The notes: generated by a model not told the origin, from the sequence alone. Positions 10,871 through 21,667 are shown, numbered from the stretch's first letter. The stretch: DNA of 64,000 nt from CAXMQZ01 sp963719055 (GCA_963719055.1 CAVRAU010000023.1:301760-365759); one strand, 5' to 3'. A program made the numbers and translations.

Positions 10871-11473
10871 CTACCAGACCGGGTCGTAGTCGCTGGCTTC
10901 CAGACTCCAGTCGGCGTTGTAGACGTGGACGCGCTTGGTGGGCTCCCCCTCGCTGTCGGTCAGGGGGCCGCCCGCGTGGGTCCAGGACAGGAGACTGCCT
11001 TCGAGATTCAGGACCTGCCATCCCTTCTTCTCGAGCTTCTTGGCGTACAGACCACTTCGGTATCCGGCCGTGCAATAAGTGACGATCGTCTTGTCCCGTA
11101 GCGAATCCTGTCTCTGCTCGAACTCCGCTTGCGTGATGGCACCGGGGATCATGGAAACCGCCTGCTCCTCCGGCTTGCGCACATCGACTAGAACGACTTC
11201 CCGGCCCTCCTGCAGATCGGCATTGAGCTCGCTGGCTGTAATTCCCTCGACCTCCGGGAACTTCCGTTCGTATTTCCTGTAGAGGGTCTCGATTCGCTCG
11301 AGTTTCTCTTTGTCGGACATGGTCGTCTCCGCTGACGGGCTGGTCAGGAACACGGCACCGAGAGCGCTACCCAGCAGGATGACCGCCATCACCCGCGTCC
11401 ACACCGACCCTGTGATCGACTTCGTTTGTCTCTTGCCTGCGCCTATCAAATCACTCTCCGACTCTGAGTACAA
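10871..11473 (-). CDS. Exported or membrane-anchored rhodanese-domain protein
   Basis: The longest frame begins with TTG at 11473; an internal start just before MAVILLGSALGAVFLTS is also possible. That hydrophobic stretch acts as signal or anchor. The C-terminal ~110 residues form a rhodanese domain: ITASELNADLQEG, VVLVDVRKPEEQAVSMIPGA, and the active loop TYCTAGYRSGLYAKKLE with the catalytic cysteine. The loop CTAGYRSG fits single-domain thiosulfate or persulfide transferases. It is divergent from the SelD-type oxidoreductase 38 bases away, a suggestive pairing because rhodaneses and that oxidoreductase both occur in sulfur/selenium pathways. Confidence 0.82.
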   Translation of the reverse strand: MYSESESDLIGAGKRQTKSITGSVWTRVMAVILLGSALGAVFLTSPSAETTMSDKEKLERIETLYRKYERKFPEVEGITASELNADLQEGREVVLVDVRKPEEQAVSMIPGAITQAEFEQRQDSLRDKTIVTYCTAGYRSGLYAKKLEKKGWQVLNLEGSLLSWTHAGGPLTDSEGEPTKRVHVYNADWSLEASDYDPVW

Positions 11474-11511
11474 TACGGGAGGAATCCGGCGACTCTAGCA
11501 CCCGGAGACAC

Positions 11512-12669
11512 ATGAGCAATCGGCGCGAGGTCATTCTGGTGGGTGGTGGGCACTCTCACGTGCAAGTTCTGGAGAGCCTCGCCAATCGACCGTTGGCCGA
11601 CGCCAAAGTCACCGTGGTCGTGGACAAACCCATCGCTGTCTACTCGGGGATGGTCCCCGGCTTCGTGGCCGGCCAATACACGGCGGAAGAGCTGGAAATC
11701 GATATTCCGAGGCTCTGTCGCTGGGCCGGTGTCGAATGCCTCGTCGAACCGGTCGAGCTCATCGATGCCACCGCGCGACAGATGGTCCTCGAGAGCGGCA
11801 ATCGGCTGTCATACGACCTGGCGTCGATCAATGTGGGCTCCACCGTCGCCGGACTCGACCTATCAGGCATCCGTGAGTTCGCCATCCCCACGCGACCGAT
11901 ATCGGAGTTGATGCGACAAACCAACGAGGTCATCGCCAGGGCCTCCGCTCATAGCCATGACTCGCCATTCCGGATCCTCGTCGTCGGCGGTGGAGCTGGA
12001 GGGGTGGAGCTGGCCTTCACCTTTCTCGAGCGGCTGCGCCGGTCTGGCTGTGGCCCGGTCGAGACTCACTTGATCAATGCCGGCCCGCGGATTCTGGCAG
12101 GCTATCCAGCGAGTCTCGCCCGTCGGGCCCAGCGCGCCGCGCTCCAGCGGGGCATTGAGATCCACTGCGGGAGACGGGTGCAATCCGCCGGACCCCACGA
12201 AGTGGTCATGGACGACGGCGAGATCTGGCCCTGTGACACCCTGCTCTGGGTCACCGGCGCGGTCAGTCATGCCCTTTTACGCAATTCGGGCCTGCCCACC
12301 GAAGAGCGTGGATTTGTCCAGATCCGCTCGACCCTGCAGGTTCTCGGACAGGATGATCTCTTCGCTGTCGGCGACTGCGGCACCCTTGTCGACTTCCCCC
12401 GCACACCCAAGGCGGGGGTCTACGCCGTCCGCCAAGGTCCGGTTCTCGCCCACAATCTACGGGCCGCACTGGCCGGAGAGCCCTTGGATGAGTACACACC
12501 CCAGAGCGACTTCCTCACTCTCCTCAATCTGGGAGACGGCACCGCCTTGGGTGCCAAAAAGGGACTGTCTTTTCAGGGACGCTGGGTCATGAAGCTCAAG
12601 GACTGGATTGATCGCAAATTCATGCAGCGGTTTCAGATTGGCCCGGACAGTGTCGAGAAAGTAGGATAG
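11512..12669 (+). CDS. FAD/NAD(P)-dependent pyridine nucleotide-disulfide oxidoreductase, SelD-fusion type
   Basis: An unbroken 385-codon gene. Residues 6-20 hold the FAD-binding Rossmann start EVILVGGGHSHVQVLE. A second nucleotide-binding loop, ILVVGGGAGGVELAF, lies near residue 155. The C-terminal FAD clamp is DDLFAVGDCGTLVDF. The segment AVYSGMVPGFVAGQY closely resembles the oxidoreductase domain that in many bacteria is fused in front of selenide water dikinase (SelD), and stand-alone NDH-2-like relatives exist. No SelD domain follows. Function is probably quinone- or thiol-linked NAD(P)H oxidation. Confidence 0.85.
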   Translation: MSNRREVILVGGGHSHVQVLESLANRPLADAKVTVVVDKPIAVYSGMVPGFVAGQYTAEELEIDIPRLCRWAGVECLVEPVELIDATARQMVLESGNRLSYDLASINVGSTVAGLDLSGIREFAIPTRPISELMRQTNEVIARASAHSHDSPFRILVVGGGAGGVELAFTFLERLRRSGCGPVETHLINAGPRILAGYPASLARRAQRAALQRGIEIHCGRRVQSAGPHEVVMDDGEIWPCDTLLWVTGAVSHALLRNSGLPTEERGFVQIRSTLQVLGQDDLFAVGDCGTLVDFPRTPKAGVYAVRQGPVLAHNLRAALAGEPLDEYTPQSDFLTLLNLGDGTALGAKKGLSFQGRWVMKLKDWIDRKFMQRFQIGPDSVEKVG

Positions 12670-12674
12670 TGACC

Positions 12675-13211
12675 ATGATCCCTCAGGCCGCAGAGCTGTT
12701 CGAGAATCTGGAGACCCGCAGAGCGCGCTTTGTCACCGCCCTCGAAGGGCTTCTCGCCGGAGCAGCTGGACTTTCGCGCGGAAGCCCAGGCCTGGACGCC
12801 CGTCCAGGTGGGTCATCACGTGGTGCTGGCCGAGCAGCGGACTGCCGACTCCATCAAGAAGCATCGCGGTATGCGGTCAGGACAAGCGCAGCCTGCGCTA
12901 CCGGCTGGGCAACGCCGTGCTCTGGCTGGTGCTCAAGACCGGCCTGCGGGTGAAGAACCCGGTACCGGAGGCCGCTCCGGATGACGATATCGACCTGGCT
13001 CGACTTCTCGAAGCGTGGGACAAGGCCCGCGACGACCTCGAGGCCGTGCTCGACGAGACCAAGGAGCGGGGCCTCGAGTACGCGGCTTTCAACCACCCCA
13101 TCGCTGGACCCTTCAACGTCGAGCAAGCCCTGCGTGTTCCTGGTTGCGCATCTCGATCACCATCTTCGCCAGCTGGACCGGATCCAGCAGAATCCTTCGT
13201 TCCCTGGATAG
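12675..13211 (+). CDS. DinB-family protein (frameshifted)
   Basis: ATG at 12675, six bases after the preceding stop. The protein reads AAELFENLETRRARFV, then in another frame SPEQLDFRAEAQAWTPVQVG. It continues with HHVVLAEQR, a middle part GNAVLWLVLKTGLRVKNPVP, and after another change FLVAHLDHHLRQLDRI to the stop at 13211. Histidines in VGHHVV and HLDHHL are in the right places for the three-His metal site of the DinB four-helix fold. DinB-like proteins include thiol-dependent transferases and DNA-damage proteins; the specific role is unknown. Frame changes lie near 12750, 12870 and 13130. Confidence 0.75.
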
Positions 13212-13245
13212 CTTTCGACCGGTTCTTTCGAGCCCCTCCCGGCGG

Positions 13246-13295
13246 TTGGAAAGCACGAAAGCGCGCGGCCGTATACAATAGTCGGACCCTGTCCG
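13246..13295 (+). promoter_or_regulatory. Candidate promoter of the kinase gene
   Basis: TATACAAT at 13272-13279 is a good -10 match. TTGGAA at 13246-13251 is a weak -35 with 20-base spacing. A short hairpin CGGAC-CCT-GTCCG begins four bases downstream and would lie at or just after the start site. The kinase ATG is at 13327. Confidence 0.45.
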
Positions 13296-13326
13296 GAAAT
13301 GCTTTTCGGTGGGGCGGCAACCCGTC

Positions 13327-16289
13327 ATGATCGGTAAAACCGTCTCGCGCTACAAGATCGTCGAGAAACTCGGTGGGGGTGGGATGGGTGTGGTCTACAA
13401 AGCCGAGGACACCAAGCTCGGTCGCTTCGTGGCGCTCAAGTTCATGCCCGAAGCGGTGGCCCAGGACCGCAGGGCCGTCGATCGCTTCATGCTCGAGGCG
13501 CGAGCCGCCGCCTCGTTGAGTCATCCCCACATCTGCACGATCCACGAGATCGACGAGTTCGAGGGTGTGCCCTTCATCGCCATGGAGTACCTGGAGGGTC
13601 AGAACCTCAAGTACGCCATCGGTGGCAAGCCGATGCCCATCGAGTTGGTGATCGAGATGGGAATCCAGGTTGCCGAGGCTCTCGCGGCAGCCCACGCCAA
13701 GGGGATCACCCACCGCGATATCAAGCCCTCCAACATTTTCATTGCGCAAGGCGGCCAGATCAAGGTCGTGGACTTCGGCTTGGCCAAACTGACCGCCCCC
13801 GAGATGCTACCCGGCAGCGAAGACGAGACCATCGTCGCCGACGCCCCGACCCAGACCGCAGATCTGACCGATTCGGGCACCGCCATGGGGACGGTCTCCT
13901 ACATGTCTCCGGAGCAGGCCCTGGGCCAGGAGGTGGATGCCCGTACCGATCTCTTCTCGCTTGGAGCGGTGCTCTACGAGATGATCACCGGTCGGCAGGC
14001 ATTCCCGGGATCCACCCAGGCCGCGATCTTCGACAAGATCCTGAACCGGGTACCGCCGACGCCCACCCGACTCGGCCTCGAGGTTCCCTACGAGCTCGAG
14101 CAGATCGTCGCCAAGGCCCTGGAGAAGAACAAGATCCTGCGCTATCAGAGCGCTCTCGAGATCCATACCGATATTCGCCGGGTGCGCCGCACCATCGAAT
14201 CCGGTGTCTCAGCAGCCGTGCCGGCCGCGGACGAGTCCTACTTCGAGGACCACGCCATCAGCGGCACCGCTTCTGTCGCCACTCCCATGAGCGGCTCGGC
14301 AGCCCATCGGCGTGCCTGGCAGCTCGGTCGGGATCCCGCCGGCTCAGGTCGCCAGCGGTTCGGTAGAGGTCCCGGTACAACCGCCGAAATCACGTCGAAC
14401 CCTGTGGATTCTCTCGGCCCTGCTGGTGGTGGCTGTCGCCGCGATCGTCGGGCTCTTGATGAAGCAATCAGGCCCCACGGCGTTGGGCGAGAGCGATGTA
14501 CTGGTGTTGACGGATGTGGTCAATTCGACGAGCGACCCCGTTTTCGATGGCACCCTCAAGCAGGCCTTGGCGGTCAAGCTCGAAGAGTCTCCCTACTTGA
14601 ATCTGCTCCCCGAAAGGCAGGTCCAGGAAACCCTGCGTCTGATGGGTCGGAGCGCTACCGACAAGGTAACGCCAGAGATTGGCCAGGAGATCTGTGAGCG
14701 CCAGGGCATCAAGGCCATGGTGACCGGCGAGATCGCTCCACTCGGCAACAACTTCGTCATCACCCTCAACGCTATCGAGTGTCAGACCGGAAACTCGCTG
14801 GCGCGAGAACAAATCGATGCCAGCAGCAAGGAGGATGTTCTGGCCGCAGTCGGAACTGCGGCGGTGAATCTGCGGGAGAGTCTGGGTGAATCGCTGGCGA
14901 CCATCGAGCGCTTCGACGCTCCGGTCGAACAGGCCACCACCTCTTCGCTGGAGGCGCTGAGGACTCTGTTTCTCGCCGAGGAGGCGCGGGATGCCGGACG
15001 TGAGCCTGACTCGATTCCCCTCTTCCAACGGGCCCTGGAAATCGATCCGGACTTTGCCCTGGCCCATGCTCGACTGGGAACGGTATACGGCAACCTAGCC
15101 GAGTGGGACAAAGCGGTCTATCACAAGAGCCGCGCCTATGAGCTCCGCGAGAGGGTGAGCGAAAAAGAGCGCCTCTATATTACGGCTCACTACTTCTCCA
15201 CCGTGACAGGTGAGCTCAGCAAGCTCGTCGATACCTACCAACTCTTCAAGCAGACCTATCCCCGAGAGTGGATTCCGCCCAACAATCTCGCCAACGACTA
15301 CATCGAAATAGGCTGGTATCACAAGGCCGTGGAAGAAGCAGCGGCAGGCGGTGAAGCTCGCTCCGAATCATCCCGTTCCGTATGGAAACCTGGCGACGGC
15401 CTATTTGAGGCTGGGGATGATCGACGAAGCCAAACAGGTCCTGGAAGATGCCGTGAGTCACGCCCTGGGCAGTGCAGCCCTGAGTACGATTCGCTTCGAG
15501 ATCGCCTATCTCGAGGGCGACCAGGTGACGATGGCCGAGATTCTGGAACAGATGGCCGGTGAATCCCGGGAATCGGACGTTCTCATCCTCCAGGCCCAGG
15601 CCGCCGCGTCACGCGGCAAGCTCAAGGAAGCCGAACGCAGGACTGACCTGGCCATCGAGGCGGCCGTGAGAAGCGGCTTTCGGGAACGACCGGCCGACTA
15701 CTTGGCGCGTCTGGCCCGCTGGGAGGCAGTCTTCGGGAGGTTCGACAGCGCGGCCGAGCGTGCTGCCGCCGCGATCGATATTTCTGCCAATCGGGACTCC
15801 ATGCCCATCGCCGCACTCGCATTCGCGATCGCCGGGGCAACCGAAGAAGCCGAGCTTCTCATCTATGAGATGTCGCAACAGTTTCCAGTCAACACCTACA
15901 TCCGATATGTCTGGACACCACTGGCCGAGGCCGCGTTGGCCTATCACGACGAAAACCCGCAGGCCATCCTCGATGCGCTCGAGAAAGCCACTCCTTACGA
16001 GCGCTCCAACCTGATCGTCCTCTATCTGCGCGGTCAGGCGCTGATGATGTTGGATCGGCCGAGCGAGGCATGGACGGAATTCAAGAAGATCTCGGATCTT
16101 GCCGGAGTCGATCCGACAGCGCCCGTCCATACCCTCGGCATCCTCGGACTCGCCCGGGCCTACGCTGGCATGGGCGACACCGATGCCAGCCGACAGGAGT
16201 ACGAGAATCTCTTCGCGCTTCTGGCCGACGCCGATGAGGATCTGCCGATCTTGGCCAACGCTCGCAAAGAGTACGCAGCCCTGCGCTGA
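13327..16289 (+). CDS. Membrane-anchored Ser/Thr protein kinase with C-terminal TPR sensor domain (frameshifted)
   Basis: The N-terminal ~280 residues are a complete Hanks-type kinase: glycine loop LGGGGMGVVYKAED, ATP lysine VALKFM, catalytic loop ITHRDIKPSNIF, DFG as VVDFGLAKL, and activation-segment end GTVSYMSPEQALG. After a linker, a frame change near 14300-14340 leads to a single membrane helix (LWILSALLVVAVAAIVGLLM). An extracytoplasmic domain of ~650 residues follows, starting DVLVLTDVVNSTSDPVFDGT and ending in TPRs (IPLFQRALEIDPDFALAHAR, VPYGNLATAYLRLGM). This cyclase-like plus TPR architecture is common in Acidobacteria. A second change lies near 15350. It probably phosphorylates cytoplasmic targets in response to envelope signals. 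Confidence 0.88.
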
Positions 16290-16349
16290 GGATTCACTCC
16301 TCGATTCAACCAGGCTTGCCTACAGACTCGGATCGGAGGTTCGATACCC

Positions 16350-17312
16350 ATGATTCATTTCGATCTTTCGCGACGTGAATTCATCTCCAGATCCGCTCTC
16401 TCGGCGAGCCTCATGGTCGCTGGCGGCTTGGTCCCATGGAGATCTCTGGCCGCCGACCACACCCTTGTCGATCAGCAGCCCTGGGGGCGGCTGGAAGAAT
16501 TGGCCGAAGGTGTCTGGGCAGTGGTCTCGACCCCCCTCGAGAGCAAAGACTGGACAACCGGATGCAACGGCGGGTTGATCGCTGGCAAGGAGCGCGTTCT
16601 GGCAGTCGAGAGCTTCGTCCAGCCGGCTGGGGCCGAATGGCTGGGTCGGCACGCTCGGGAGCTGACAGGCCACTGGCCTACCGATGTTCTGATCACCCAC
16701 TTCCATGGTGACCACGCCAATGGGGTCGAGGGGTACAGCGCTGCCGATCGGCCCAGGGTTTGGACCACCCGCACGACTCTCGATCTCATCCAGAACGAGG
16801 ATGCCCAGAAGGAGAGTCCTCCCAGCGACAAACGACAGGCGATGCTGGACGGCAGCAGCTTCATCGAGGACTCGAAGCCCACCCGTATCGATCTCGGGGG
16901 TCGGATCGTGACTCTCCATCCGCGAAACGGACACACTCCCAGCGACGTGACTGTAGAGATAGACGAGCCCAGCATCGTCTTCTCTGGGGATCTCGTCTGG
17001 AATGGGCTGTTCCCCAACTACCGCGACACCGAAGCCCAGGCCTTTACCCAGAGCATCCGCGCCTTGCGCCGCGAGCAAGAGACGGTCTACGTCTCAGGAC
17101 ACGGCGCCCTCGCCAGCGGCCGTGATGTGGACACGTTGTTGACGCTGGTCGAGAGTGTCGAAGCAGCGGCCCGCCAGGCTCACAAGAAGGGGATCCCCTT
17201 GGCGGATGCGGCTGCCGGGTTTCAGATGCCTGCTGCGACGGCGGACTGGATCCTGTTCAATCCCAAATATTTCGAAGTCGCGTTCAAGGCCTGGTACCAA
17301 GAGCTCGCATGA
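16350..17312 (+). CDS. Tat-exported metallo-beta-lactamase-fold hydrolase
   Basis: An intact 320-codon gene. The N-terminus has a twin-arginine signal SRREFISRSALSASLMV followed by AGGLVPWRSLAA. The MBL core shows the metal motif THFHGDHANGVEG, a later histidine in NGHTPSDVTVEI, the aspartate in VFSGDLVWNG and the final histidine in VYVSGHGALA. These are the expected ligands of a dinuclear metal site. Relatives include quinoprotein-relay and lactonase-like enzymes; substrate unknown. Tat export fits folding and metal loading in the cytoplasm. Its stop overlaps the next start as ATGA. Confidence 0.9.
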   Translation: MIHFDLSRREFISRSALSASLMVAGGLVPWRSLAADHTLVDQQPWGRLEELAEGVWAVVSTPLESKDWTTGCNGGLIAGKERVLAVESFVQPAGAEWLGRHARELTGHWPTDVLITHFHGDHANGVEGYSAADRPRVWTTRTTLDLIQNEDAQKESPPSDKRQAMLDGSSFIEDSKPTRIDLGGRIVTLHPRNGHTPSDVTVEIDEPSIVFSGDLVWNGLFPNYRDTEAQAFTQSIRALRREQETVYVSGHGALASGRDVDTLLTLVESVEAAARQAHKKGIPLADAAAGFQMPAATADWILFNPKYFEVAFKAWYQELA

Positions 17313-19692
17313 GCCGCTCCCGGGGCCTCTGGCTGACTGTCATCGTCGGTCTTCTCTGCGGAGTCCCGGGCCCGGCAGCCGAGTCTCCCCACCCGTTGAC
17401 TCGAGGACTATCAGGATCTGCAGGAGTGGGCCTTCACTTCCTCGCCGATTGATCTACCCGAAGAGGGCCTTCATTGGCAGTCGACACGGCGGAATGGCAT
17501 CTGGATGACGGCCACATCTGGGTTCAGCGGCCCACCACCAGCCGGCCATCTCACAGGTTTCGTGTTTCGGGGGTCGGCCGATTTCAGGATGACCGTACCC
17601 GACCCGCAGGAGCTGCGTCAGCTACGTCGCTTCGCTCGTGACCCGGAGCTGGAGCATCTCGAAGGGTCCTTCGATGCCCTGGTCGTGAGAGGGGTCGGCA
17701 TGACGCCCCTGGACGAGCTGCCCAAGCCAACGGCCGCCGCACGGTATTCAGCCAACTCTCTTGCCAAGCAGAGACATCAACACTGGCTGGCACTGCGTGG
17801 ATTCGACGTCGACGCCCGCGTGGTGGCAGCGCTCGGAAGTAGCCAAGATGCCTACGTGCGGGTCGACATGAAGACCCGGGAACACGGATGGCTGACCTTC
17901 GACTACGATCCCCGGAGACCCGAGGAGATCGTGGTCGAGTGGTTCAACCCGGCCTACAGCGTGCTGGAGAGCTGGCTCAGTCTGGACCGACAGGCAGACC
18001 GATTGCCAACCGGTCGCCCCAGCGCCGAGCCCAGACCGACCCTCGACATCGAGCACGTCTCGATCACCGCCGATCTGACGAAATTCTCCAACGAGTCCCA
18101 GAGAGGGATCGCCAACGTTCGCCCGGTGGACGCCCAGATCGAAGCGGAGATTGTCTTCGCGCCTTGCGGCGACGGGGACGAGACCGTGCAACTCTTCCTC
18201 CATCCCTGGGCCAAGATCGAGAGTATCCAGGATGAAGAGCGCCAACGATCTGGACTTCGTCCGCGACCATCTGGGCAAACGCAGCTCGGCGATCGACAAG
18301 AAGGTCTACGACGACTCTCTCGTGGTGTTGCTGAACGAACCCCTGATTCAAGGACACCCGACCGACCCTCAGCCTGACGTACGAACTCGAGATGTCGGGC
18401 TACGCTCCCGGTCGGTCCTGGTATCCATCCGGCACTTACCCTGGCACCGGGGTCCACGACCCACACACGGCGAGCTTGACGATCCGACACCGACCCAGCT
18501 TCGCCGCCCGGTCCCTCGGAAAGCCCGTTAGCGAAGACCTCAGTGACCAGGACGTCACATCGGTCTGGCAGATGGATGAACCGCTCAAGACGATGAGCTT
18601 TGTCTTTGCCAAGCAGTATCACGAGGAATCTCTCCCCACCTCCGGTTCGACGACTGTGTCCGCTTTCAGCTCGCTGGGGGGATTCATCTCGCGGCCGAGA
18701 GTGCGAGAGCTCGGCGCAGACACGGTCCGGATCCTCGACTATCTAGGAAGACCTGATTCGGATCGCCCGCGGGAGCTACGGCTCTCGTGGTCAGTCTGAT
18801 CCCCTCAACCCACGGCCAGGCCTTCGACGGGCTGATCCATATCGGTGACTTCAGCACCTTGACCGACCACGTCGCCGAGCGCGAGATGTTCCGTGCCCAC
18901 GAGGTGGCTCACCTCTGGTGGGGTCACCAGGTGGGCTGGCACGGCTATCGCGATCAGTGGCTCAGCGAGGGATTCGCCGAATACTCCGCCATGATGTTCG
19001 TCGAGACGCAAGTGGACAAAGGAAAGAAGTTCTTTACCGGAGATGCTCGACGCCTTTGCCCGACGAGCTCACCGGATCGATCGAATCCGAGTTTCAGCCA
19101 GTTCAGCCGACCCGGGTTCTCCCTGCTCAACAAGCGAGCCGGCGACCGGGTCGGTCCCATCGGACACGGCCGCCGCTGCCTGGTCGGCGAGGCGCCATCC
19201 GCTTACCTGTCTCAGACCTACAAGAAGGGCGCCATGACCCTCAATTCACTGCGGTGATCCTGAGGGCCAAGACCGGTTCCGATGCGATGTTCATCCAGAT
19301 TCTCCGCACTTTCGTCGAAACTCAGAAGGGTCGCTTTGCCACGACCGGGACTTTCAGAAGATCGTCGAATCGATCTCCAAGGAGGATTGGACCTGGTTCT
19401 TCGACTCCTGGATCTACACCGCTGCGATTCCAACCTACGAATGGGGCTTCGATCTATCAGCGGCAGAGGATGGGATCACGCTGAAGCTCCATATCGAACA
19501 GACGCAATGTGGAGCCGGACTTCACCATGGCGATCCCGGTGAAAGTCGAATTCTGCGAACGGCCTGGAGAAGACGATGCTGGCCTTCATGGACAAGCCCC
19601 AGAAGAACTTCCAGTTCTCGTTGGAGGCCGAACCGAAGCGGGTGATCTTCAACCCTGACCACGCGGTCCTGGCACGCGTGAAGAAGAAATAG
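17309..19692 (+). CDS. Secreted M1-like (gluzincin) metallopeptidase (multiple frameshifts)
   Basis: ATG at 17309 overlaps the MBL stop. A signal peptide is present (LWLTVIVGLLCGVPGPAAES). The protein then needs repeated frame changes (near 17420, 18240, 18370, 18780, 19060, 19250, 19350 and 19540). The N-terminal part contains FRGSADFRMTVPDPQEL. The catalytic part is intact: MFRAHEVAHLWWGHQVGWHG and WLSEGFAEYSAMM, i.e. HExxH plus the downstream glutamate that together bind zinc in M1 peptidases. The tail EDWTWFFDSWIYTAAIPTYE is the usual M1 post-catalytic signature. It ends at TAG 19690-19692. The full length, ~790 residues, fits secreted acidobacterial M1 proteins. Substrate unknown. Confidence 0.78.
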
Positions 19693-19709
19693 AGAAGCAC
19701 ACCCGTCCT

Positions 19710-20972
19710 GTGCCAGAATCACAAGTTCATGACTCGAAGCAAAGGAACTCGACCTTGGTATCCGAAGACAATCGCCTCGATGAGCTGAAGATCGACCGCA
19801 GCGAAGTCGTCGAGAGGAAGAAGAGATGGTGGCTGGTTCTCCTGATCTTCGGGCTGGTCGGGGTGCTGGCGGTCGTCGGGCTTGGCTGGTTCCGAGGCCG
19901 CGCAGTGGCTCAGGTGCGCACGGCCGTGGCGCGGGAGTTTCAGGCCGGCACTCAGGGGACGGTTCTCAACGCCTCGGGCTATGTAACCGCCCGTCGTCGG
20001 GCAACGGTTTCATCGAAGGTGACGGGCAAAGTACTCGAGGTCCTGATCGAGGAAGGAATGACCGTCGAGAAAGACCAGGTTCTGGCGCGGCTGGACCCGG
20101 TCAACGTGACCGCGAATGTGAGGCTGTCCGAGGCCCAGACCCAGGCCGCTCGGACGGCTCTGAAAGAGACCTCGGTCCGGTTGGCAGAAGCGCGGCTGGA
20201 GCTGACCAGGGTCCGCAATCTGGTCGATCAACAGATCTCCAGCCAGGCGGATCTCGATGTCGCCATGGCCGAGGTCGATTCCATTGCCGCACGGCTCGAT
20301 CGACAGCGGGATGAGGTGGCGGTGGCGGAACAGCAGGCCCGGCTCTGGCGGCAGGAGTTGGAGGATCTGATCATCCGGGCTCCCTTCGAGGGCGTCGTGG
20401 TGGCCAAGAATGCCCAACCCGGCGAGATGATCTCACCGATCTCCGCCGGTGGGGGCTTCACCCGCACCGGTATCGGCACGATCGTCGATATGAGCTCGCT
20501 GGAAATCGAAGTCGATGTCAACGAGGCCTATATCCATCGGGTCGCAGCAGGGCAGTCGGTGGTCGCCACCCTCGATGCGTACCCGGACTGGAAGATTCCC
20601 TGCGAGGTCATCGCCATCATTCCGACCGCGGATCGTCAGAAGGCTACCGTCAAGGTGCGCATCGGCTTCAGCGAGCTCGACCCGAGGATTCTTCCCGATA
20701 TGGGAGTCAAGGTGGCTTTTCAGGATTCTGGGAAAAACGCAGAGCGAATCGATGGCGTCGTGGTTCCCAAAACGGCGGTTCGAGTCGACGAAGATCAGCA
20801 GATCGTTCTGGTGGTGGCGGCAGAGCGAGTCGAGCGGCGAGCCGTGCACGTGCAGAGTGAGAGTGCCACCGACTTCGTGATCACTGCCGGTTTGTCGGCC
20901 GGGGAGCGAATCATCGTAGACGGACCCCAGGATCTTGAAGACGGGGACCTGGTGAAGGAGATCGGGGAATGA
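19710..20972 (+). CDS. MacA-type periplasmic adaptor (membrane fusion protein) of an ABC exporter
   Basis: GTG at 19710 is the only good in-frame start. A cytoplasmic segment is followed by one membrane helix (WWLVLLIFGLVGVLAVVGLGW). Then come the halves of a lipoyl/barrel-sandwich domain (NASGYVTARRRATVSSKVTG, APFEGVVVAKNAQPGEMISP) around a long coiled hairpin rich in A, E, R and Q. Beta-barrel and membrane-proximal domains end the protein. The order matches MacA/HlyD-type adaptors that link an inner-membrane pump to an outer-membrane channel. The stop overlaps the ATPase start (ATGA). The next three genes are the ATPase and two FtsX-type permeases. Confidence 0.9.
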   Translation: MPESQVHDSKQRNSTLVSEDNRLDELKIDRSEVVERKKRWWLVLLIFGLVGVLAVVGLGWFRGRAVAQVRTAVAREFQAGTQGTVLNASGYVTARRRATVSSKVTGKVLEVLIEEGMTVEKDQVLARLDPVNVTANVRLSEAQTQAARTALKETSVRLAEARLELTRVRNLVDQQISSQADLDVAMAEVDSIAARLDRQRDEVAVAEQQARLWRQELEDLIIRAPFEGVVVAKNAQPGEMISPISAGGGFTRTGIGTIVDMSSLEIEVDVNEAYIHRVAAGQSVVATLDAYPDWKIPCEVIAIIPTADRQKATVKVRIGFSELDPRILPDMGVKVAFQDSGKNAERIDGVVVPKTAVRVDEDQQIVLVVAAERVERRAVHVQSESATDFVITAGLSAGERIIVDGPQDLEDGDLVKEIGE

Positions 20973-21667
20973 GTGTCGAGAATGGGCTCCTGGTCGAAGT
21001 CGAGGGAGTCGACAAAATCTTTCAGCGGGGCTCCGAGAGCATCCATGTGCTCGGAGGTCTGGACATGGAGGTGCCCGAGGGCGAGTTCCTGGCTCTGATG
21101 GGTCCTTCAGGTTCCGGCAAGAGTACGTTACTGAATCTCATCGGCGGACTCGATCGACCGACCCAGGGCTCGGTGATCGTCGGTGGCCAACGCCTCGAGC
21201 AGCTGAGCGACCGAAAGCTGGCGGCCTGGCGCGCCCGCCACATCGGCCTGGTCTTTCAGTTCTACAATCTGCTGCCGGTGCTCAGCGCCGAGCGCAATGT
21301 CGAAGTGCCTCTGCTGCTGACCCCACTCTCCCGCAGCCAGCGCAAGAAGCAGGTCGAAACCGCCCTGGATATCGTGGGGTTGACCGACCGCTCCGGACAC
21401 AAGCCCGCCCAGCTGTCCGGGGGAGAACAGCAACGCGTCGGCATCGCTCGCGCCATCGCCTCGGACCCGACCCTGCTACTCTGCGACGAACCCACCGGCG
21501 ACCTGGACCGGAAATCTGGAGATGAGATCCTCGATCTGCTCCAAGGCCTGAACGAGCAACAGGGCAAGACCATCATCATGGTGACCCATGATCCCCACGC
21601 CGCGGCCCGCGCTGGGCGTATCGTGTATCTGGACAAGGGCAGACTGAGCTCGGAGCCTCGGGAATGA
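20969..21667 (+). CDS. ABC transporter ATP-binding protein, LolD/MacB type
   Basis: A 232-residue nucleotide-binding protein with Walker A MGPSGSGKSTLLNLIGGLDR, Q-loop LVFQFYNLLPVLSAERNV, signature LSGGEQQRVGIARAIA, Walker B LLLCDEPTGDLDRKSGDE and switch MVTHDPHAA. The sequence is typical of ATPases paired with FtsX/MacB permeases (LolD, FtsE). The gene overlaps the adaptor stop by four bases and the next permease start by four bases, so the operon is translationally coupled. Confidence 0.93.
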   Translation: MSVENGLLVEVEGVDKIFQRGSESIHVLGGLDMEVPEGEFLALMGPSGSGKSTLLNLIGGLDRPTQGSVIVGGQRLEQLSDRKLAAWRARHIGLVFQFYNLLPVLSAERNVEVPLLLTPLSRSQRKKQVETALDIVGLTDRSGHKPAQLSGGEQQRVGIARAIASDPTLLLCDEPTGDLDRKSGDEILDLLQGLNEQQGKTIIMVTHDPHAAARAGRIVYLDKGRLSSEPRE

